Source: Hormiphora californensis (Eukaryota; Ctenophora; Tentaculata; Cydippida; Pleurobrachiidae). Taken from it: a DNA stretch of 64,000 bases. Made by a program: the position numbers and the translations under genes. The DNA is taken from the NCBI GenBank assembly GCA_020137815.1, contig CM035362.1:2750391-2814390 (forward strand), in the 5' to 3' direction. This document shows, piece by piece, positions 56,754-64,000 of the stretch; position 1 is the first letter of the stretch; each line of letters opens with the position of its first letter. The notes beneath the pieces were generated by a model. It was not told the DNA's origin. It was given only the letters and a program-made list of their open reading frames with translations, and made no database searches.

Positions 56754-57683
56754 GTAACTAATTAACTTCACCGTGACATAAAAGGTAACTAATTAACTTC
56801 ACCGCGACATAAAAGATAACTAATTAACTTCACCGCGACATAAAAGGTAACTAATTAACTTCACCGTGACATAAAAGGTAACTAATTAACTTCACCGTGA
56901 CATAAAAGGTAACTAATTAACTTCACCGTGACATAAAAGGTAACTAGTTAACTTCACCGTGACATAAAAGGTAACTAATTAACTTCACCGCGACATAAAA
57001 GGTAACTAGTTAACTTCACCGCGACATAAAAGGTAACTAATTAACTTCACCGCGACATAAAAGGTAACTAATTAACTTCACCTTGACATAAAAGGTAACT
57101 AGTTAACTTCACCGTGACATAAAAGGTAACTAATTAACTTCACCGTGACATAAAGGGTAACTAATTAACTTCACCGCGACATAAAAGGTAACTAATTAAC
57201 TTCACCGTGACATAAAAGGTAACTAGTTAACTTCACCGTGACATAAAAGGTAACTAATTAACTTCACCGCGACATAAAAGGTAACTAGTTAACTTCACCG
57301 CGACATAAAAGGTAACTAATTAACTTCACCGCGACATAAAAGGTAACTAGTTAACTTCACCGCGACATAAAAGGTAACTAATTAACTTCACCGCGACATA
57401 AAAGGTAACTAATTAACTTCACCTTGACATAAAAGGTAACTAGTTAACTTCACCGTGACATAAAAGGTAACTAATTAACTTCACCGTGACATAAAGGGTA
57501 ACTAATTAACTTCACCGCGACATAAAAGGTAACTAATTAACTTCACCGTGACATAAAAGGTAACTAGTTAACTTCACCGTGACATAAAAGGTAACTAATT
57601 AACTTCACCGCGACATAAAAGGTAACTAGTTAACTTCACCGCGACATAAAAGGTAACTAATTAACTTCACCGCGACATAAAAG
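56732..57683 (+). repeat. 31-bp minisatellite built from the kinase exon 4 donor
   Basis: About 30 copies of AACTTCACCGTGACATAAAA plus GGTAACTAATT begin within exon 4 itself. Each contains the last ~20 coding bases (LHRDIK) and the GTAACT donor. Variants (CGTGAC, CGCGAC, CTTGAC; TAATT or TAGTT) recur in blocks, giving a higher-order period of about 310 bp. Copy B has about seven degenerate units (61205-61435). Confidence 0.96.
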
Positions 57684-57808
57684 ATTGGCTTCATTTTCCT
57701 CAACATTTCTGAACTGCCATGTGTTTCATTCGTATGCATAATGTATTATAACACTCGCCGTCGCATAGCTATATATTAGCTGTCATACACTTAGTTGTAA
57801 CTTGGGTT

Positions 57809-58341
57809 GTTCTCTCTCTCTCTCCTCCCTATCAGCGCTGTTTCAACTCTCTCTAGGACCTCTATGACTCGCTATCTCTTCTCTCTCGCTATATCTAGAG
57901 AGTAGTCTCTACTCGCGCTCTCTCTGTCTCTCCCGCCTCCCCTCTATCCTCTTGATCCCATCTCGCGCTCCACCCCACCCTATCTCTCCTCTAGCACCCT
58001 CTCCTCGTTCTCTCTCTCTCTCTCTCTCTATCGATCTCTTTCTACCTCTCTCTCTCTATCTCTCTCTCCCTCCCCTATCTCTCTTTCTCCCCTAACTCTC
58101 TCCCTCACTCTCTCTCTATCGCAGTCGGGTGTGTTGACAGTCCTCTGCGGAAAGAGCATGAGATCACATCCAACCGACCTCCATTACACTTGCCCTTTTC
58201 TGTCAATGTTTCTTCAAACCTTCCAGATCCCTCTCTCTCTCTCTCACTCTCTCTCTCTCTCTCTCTTTTTTTCTCTCTCACTCTCCCTATCTATCTCTCT
58301 CCTTCAAACACACAGAACAATTCTTCATCAAATTCTACTCA

Positions 58342-58375
<34 letters not shown>

Positions 58376-58700
58376 CACACACACACACACACACACACAC
58401 ACCACACACCACACACACACACACACAACAAACACACACACACACAAATGATCATGTGGGGTCAGTACAAACCCACACTCGAAACAATACATGTATAGCT
58501 TACCACGAGCATATTATATATCTTCCTTATTATATCTTCTATTATCTCTCTTTCTCTATCTGATATCTCTCTTCTCTCGTAGCTATCGCTTTCTCCTTCC
58601 TCTCTATCTCTCTCTCTCTTCTATATCATTCCCACACTTTCTATCTCTCATCTCTTTCTAAATAATGTCCCATTCTACATATTTCCAACCTTCTAAATAC
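57809..58700. repeat. CT-rich region with (CA)n microsatellite
   Basis: Degenerate CT from 57809, then CA runs at 58343-58446. Partly mirrored after copy B (61670-62260). Confidence 0.85.
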
Positions 58701-58822
58701 TATCACCAAGCTTGATACACAGCCCTTTGAGGTTGGCGGACGTGGTAAGGTGACACTTCAAATCCTACTTAGTAAACAAATACTCTCACACCACCTTTCA
58801 ACTCACTCCCTCTCATACGACC

Positions 58823-59412
58823 CCTACCAGGAACCAGTTCCCTACATCAGTGAAACGACCCGCCATCCAGGAATTACTGGTCCTGTGTTCGGCTGTACAC
58901 CAGTACAGTGAGCTAAAGCCAACGAGTCTGATTGGTGTTTACCCTGTGTCCGGCGGTTCGTTTCTAACGATCCCTTGTGCCTACCTTCCCCGTAGCCAGC
59001 TGTCCTTACCTATGTCCCCCAACTTTCCTTCAGTTGCCATTATAAATTTTGACAAGTATATTAGGGTCAGCACAAACCAAGTTAAAATTACATTAACATT
59101 TTTTGATTCTTAACGCCGCCGCACAAACAGCGGCCGTTAAAATTTCTCGTCCCCCTTCTAAAGTAACAATCCCGCACGCGATCTGACGGTCGTGTTGGGT
59201 GATACAATGATTTTATTTTCAATTTAACTTAACTGACCCTAATATTATATTCAATGTCTATAATGGGCACTGCAGGAAAGTTGCCCTAAATTGTTTTTCC
59301 TTTTCCTTAGACTAAATCAGGTGTATCCGTGGCATGAGTTATATAAAATCTGCCGTGAAAGTCCAAAATTGTAATCTCGGTTTTCTGCCGTTTTTTCTGC
59401 ATGGACAATCGA
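58823..59412. repeat. Scrambled partial copy of kinase intron 3
   Basis: Recognisable but indel-rich versions of the MITE (58828-58960), the palindrome (59030-59270) and the CCAGTGGCAT element start (59330) appear in the order of 55780-56350, then jump at about 59413 into sequence matching 54510. Likely an assembly artefact or a collapsed haplotype. Confidence 0.7.
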
Positions 59413-59740
59413 AAAATTTACGGTATTATATGACCCATGAAACAGCTCTCCAACCTGGAAATGATCTTTTGTTTTCAGTTTTTGTTAGGGTTTGCATGTT
59501 ATATAATAGGTGTCTCACTTAACCGGATTTTCTTTTAAATTTGTGTCCGAATTCGGGTCCGAATACTTGTGGTGAACCTAACTATTTGATTTAATCAAAT
59601 AAATGAGCTCATTATATTAACCTCCTTTGACTTGATTGTATGTACGGCTAACAGTGGTAACCCGTAACCGCTTGGTCTGATACCTGGCCATTTTCCGAGA
59701 TTATATATATTTTCTAACAGTTTGTTTGCTTTTTCCCCAG

Positions 59741-61226
59741 GCTCAACAGACGACAGAACCAGAAAAGCTATTTCAGACTTTAGAACGGATCGGGCGGGGC
59801 TCTTTTGGGGAGGTCTTCAAGGGGTTAGTATAACCATGGTTACATGTTGTAACCATGGTTACAATGTTTTGGTGTGTAACCAGTTACCATGTTTATTATA
59901 TTTGGTGTGTAACCAGTTACCACGGTTACAATGTTTCGTGTGTAACCAGTTACCCCGATCTAAGTTACCTAACTCTCACCCCTCTCTCCAGAATTGACAA
60001 CCGCACACAAGAGGTTGTTGCAATTAAAATTATTGACCTGGAAGAGGCTGAAGATGACATCGAGGACATACAGCAGGAGATAGTAGTGCTGTCGCAATGT
60101 GATAGTCCCTACGTTACCAGATACCATGGATCTTTTTTAAAGGTACATGACCAATATATGGGTGGTAAAGTTTTTAAAGGTACATGACCAATATAATAAT
60201 AAGGGCATTTTTTGGTGCGTGACTAGATGGGTCTTTTTTTCTTAAAGATACGCACCAAGCTTTTTCTCCCACTATTATCACATTGCATGTAGGCTAGACC
60301 GGAAGTTGCTCAGGGGTAAGAAGTAGAGTTCAGCTGTTATGATATTGGCACGTGCTTCTAGTACACACACTTTTAAAAGTGGCCGGAAGTTGCCTGTGTT
60401 ATAGTAGCCATCTTTCGATCTTAACCTTTTGAGAGTTAGGAGGTGGGATAAACATACAAGTCTGATTTCTCAACTGAAATTGTCGTACATGGAAATATTA
60501 TGTTAATAATTTATTTAACAAATTAATTAGTTTGAGTATTTTTCAGGGCAGTAAATTATGGATTGTTATGGAATATCTGGGTGGAGGCTCGGCACTTCAG
60601 TTGGTATGTAATGATTGTCTAATTAACTAATTAATTAAGAAGACCGTTAAACTTTCGCTGATCCTTAATTCAAGATTTATTTAGCTAGGGCTAATACAGT
60701 AGTTGACTATATAGGGCGATGAATCAGATGTTTTATTGGTGATTCAAGTTCTACATATTTGTGTACCATTCCCTAGCCCTAGCTGTCCTTTTTATCTTCT
60801 TTTTTTTCGGCCGTCAGCGCGGCTATTTCTCAATCCATGTGGCAGTCCGACTATTGGATGTGACAAGCAACGATAATAGCACTCAATACGGTCCCTTGCT
60901 TGACCCCGGTGACTTGCACCGACACTGTCCTTCTATGTCCTTCTATGTCCCTAACTTTTCTTCAGTGCCCATATAAATTGAAATTAATATTAGGGTCAGC
61001 ACACACCAAAGTTAAAATTAAATTAAAATTTTGATTTTAACGCCGCACACACCAGCGGCCGTTAAAATTTCTCTCCCCCATTCTAAATGTTGACCCTAAA
61101 TTGTTTTCCTTTTTTAGATAAAATCAGGTGTACTGGACGAACCTGCTATTGCCATTGTTCTCAGGGAGGTCCTCAAGGGTTTGGACTACCTACACGGGGA
61201 GAGGAAACTTCACCGTGACATAAAAG
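59741..61226 (+). CDS. GCKIII kinase, exons 1-4, copy B
   Basis: Exons 59741-59823, 59992-60142, 60547-60603 and 61118-61226 encode the same peptide as copy A, differing by four silent changes in 400 nt. Introns are close but lack the MITEs of copy A. Splicing exon 4A to exon 1B would shift the frame (phase 1 into phase 0), so a protein with both sets is not expected. Copy B is nearer to exon 5 and is the simpler partner. Tandem gene duplication and an unmerged second allele are both possible. Confidence 0.9.
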
Positions 61227-62460
61227 GTAACTAATAACTTCACCGTGAATATTCTAAAGGTGGGCTAACATAGTTAACTTCACACGCGACATAAAGAGGT
61301 AACTAATTACACTTCACCGGCGACACTAAAAGGTAACTAATTAACTTCACGTGACATAAAAGGTAACTAATAAACTTCACCGTGACATAAAAGGTAACCC
61401 CTAATTTAACTTTTCCGTGACATAAAAGAATTGGTTAATTTTCCCCAAACATTTCTGAGGGCGCCATGTTTTCAGGGCCAGATAGGGAATAAATCGGCCG
61501 CGGCTAGCTATTATTAGGGGGAAACAAGAGGAAAAGGGGCCCCCACCCAGAAGGAGAGGGCAATGTTCGGAAGGTAGAGAGGGAAGAGAGGAAGAGCGAG
61601 GGGGCGAGCGGGGCGATCGCTCTAGGGCAAGTCTATCTATTGACGCTTCCTTACTTTAAAAATCTCTCTCTTCTCTCTCATTCCCTCTCCATCCATTCCC
61701 CTCCCCTCTCCTCACTCCCCTTTTTTCGTCCCTAAAACTCCGTCCACGACTTTTGGGGGTGGTTGGGGGAGAAAAAAGTTTGGGGAAAGAGATGAGACAG
61801 GGGAAAACGAAGTTTAAAGGTTTTCGGTCAATGTTTTAAAACTAAGACTCCTTTTCTTCTCTTTCGCCCCTCCTCTCCTCTCTCCTTTTCCCTCTCCCTA
61901 CCTCCGCTCCCCTGTTCCTACCCCCCCCCCTCTCTGTATCCCTTTTTTCTCTCTCCCTATCTCTCTCTCACTCTCTATCTATCTCTCTCCTTCAAACACA
62001 CAGAACAATTCTTCATCAAATTCTACTCACACACACACACACACACACACAAACTGATCATTGTGGAGAGTCAGTACAATACCCACACTCGAACAATACA
62101 CTGTATAGCTTTACCACTAACATATATATAATATCTTCCTTATTATATCTTTCTATCTATTTTCTCTTTCTCTATCTGATATCTCTCTCTTCCTCTCTCT
62201 CTCTCTCTCTCTTTCTCTCGTTTCTATCTATCCCCACACTTTTCTATCTCTCCATCTCTTTTCTAAATAATGTCCTTATTTCTACATTATTTTTCAACTT
62301 TCTATAAACACTATCACCAAGCTTGATACACAGCCCTTTTGAGGTTGGCTACGTGGTAAGTTGACACTTCAAATCCTACTATTAGTAAACAAACACTCTC
62401 ACACTCACACTCTTTCAACCTTCACTCCCGTCTCACTGACCCGTCTCACTACCATTTTAC

Positions 62461-62569
62461 CAGGAACCGACCCTCACAAGTAAACAACCAATCAGAACTC
62501 GTTATTTAGGTCACGTGACTGGTTATCGGCCAATCAGGGACCAGTATTTCCTGATTCGGTTGGTTTCTG
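62461..62569. mobile_element. hAT-like MITE, CAGGAACC family, copy 12
   Basis: Perfect TSD CATTTTAC (62453-62460 and 62570-62577), in the intron before kinase exon 5. Confidence 0.92.
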
Positions 62570-62594
62570 CATTTTACCCTAGCGAGTATATAAT

Positions 62595-62740
62595 ATATTA
62601 TGCCAAAAACTAACAGAAATTAGTTGGCTGGAAAGGTGACCACGTTTGTTGTCAAACTGACACCTTTGCCCGGGTTATATCAGATCACTATCTTTCCCTC
62701 CGCGGCTGGTCACCTTTGCGCTTACCAGCGCAGTTATAAT
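62595..62740. mobile_element. Diverged relative of the TTAA-flanked MITE
   Basis: TATGCCAAAAACTAACAGAA at the left resembles the arm at 13753; CACCTTTGCGCTTACCAGCG at the right matches the motif near 14920. Confidence 0.6.
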
Positions 62741-63084
62741 ATAATATAATATAATATGCCTCCCTCTCAATGGTTGGGCCAACACAGAAATCTTGGTAAC
62801 GGAATTACCCCTACATTGCGGGCTAAAACGTGCCTTACTATCGCAATGCCCTTACAGAGGGGTAATTTCGTTACCAAACAGAAATCGCAGTTTAGCTTCG
62901 AGTGGTTGTGGGTCAAATAGACGACATATGTTTATGCCGTACAGATAGGATGTACAGAGATTTGACAGTGTGCCACGCCCTCATGCCATGTGTAGATATA
63001 TTGTGTGTCACAGCTGGTTGCACTTTTCGTCATAAGACTGACCCCCACACAGTACACACACCCAAATCGGATTCTCCATCTCTC

Positions 63085-63115
63085 TCTCTCTATCCATCTC
63101 TCTTCCTCTCTATCC

Positions 63116-63205
<90 letters not shown>

Positions 63206-63215
63206 ATCCCTCTCT
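63085..63215. repeat. (CT)n microsatellite next to the exon 5 acceptor
   Basis: About 130 bp of CT and CTAT ending some 20 bases before the acceptor CTACAG at 63236, so it extends the polypyrimidine tract. Confidence 0.95.
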
Positions 63216-63236
63216 CTAACCATACCCCCCCTACAG

Positions 63237-63890
<654 letters not shown>

Positions 63891-64000
63891 GTAAGACAGG
63901 CACTGTTACTAACTTAGGTCGTACAATGTACACTCCAACCTCTAGAGTCTTCTACTTTTTCGACAAGCTTTTATCTCTCAGCGATGTACTAACAACCCTT

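Noticed and set aside
54812-61226. Mutually exclusive exon sets giving different kinases
   Set aside because: The two sets encode identical peptides, so alternative use would not change the protein.

Overview
This is eukaryotic, almost certainly metazoan nuclear DNA. It holds part of a 28S rRNA gene, short GT-AG spliceosomal introns, a germinal-centre-kinase-III (MST3/MST4/STK25-type) kinase, a secreted EGF/Ig/C-type-lectin protein, a Golgi-type carbohydrate sulfotransferase and non-LTR retrotransposons. Compact multi-exon genes buried in miniature inverted-repeat transposons (MITEs) suggest an early-branching animal such as a demosponge. That placement is inference; no barcode marker was compared.

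Layout. 1-1045: 3'-truncated 28S rRNA. 1637-3296: tentative 4-exon gene for a 93-aa protein. 5026-8896: 9-exon gene for a 346-aa secreted protein (signal peptide, EGF-like, calcium-binding EGF, Ig, C-type lectin). 9829-15667 (minus): 6-exon gene for a 681-aa proline-rich orphan protein; all exon phases agree. 16037-32700: gene-poor DNA full of nested foldback and TIR elements, including a GGCAGG-ended family whose longest copy carries an ORF1p-like protein. 32857-34077: sulfotransferase. 34200-42650: SINE, micro-MITEs, two LINEs head to head and a decayed RT. 43500-45700: 2.2 kb of CCTT-type microsatellite. 47822-49677: 4-exon gene for a 266-aa, possibly mitochondrial protein. 50200-54050: CT/GA microsatellites. 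54812-63890: GCKIII kinase gene running off the window, with exons 1-4 present twice in tandem.

The most unusual signal is that splice junctions have been copied into the adjoining introns in three unrelated genes. The donor of kinase exon 4 (catalytic-loop end HRDIK) seeds a 31-bp minisatellite of about 30 units. The donor of exon 2 of the 266-aa gene seeds a 17-bp minisatellite of about 28 units. Single or few-fold copies of donors or acceptors accompany at least three lectin exons and kinase exons 2, 4 and 7. One MITE insertion also duplicated a 5' splice site as its target-site duplication.

Many TIR elements can be delimited to the base by target-site duplications (TSDs): a ~110-bp hAT-like family (12 delimitable copies plus a core fragment and a scrambled one), a GGCAGG family (8-9 bp TSD), TA-flanked pogo/mariner-like families, a 9-bp-TSD family and 62-73-bp micro-MITEs. 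Several duplicated stretches (39500-40615, 58823-59412, 61205-61700) carry scattered indels relative to their clean copies, as expected of poorly polished long-read assembly or unpurged haplotypes; structural claims there need read-level support.
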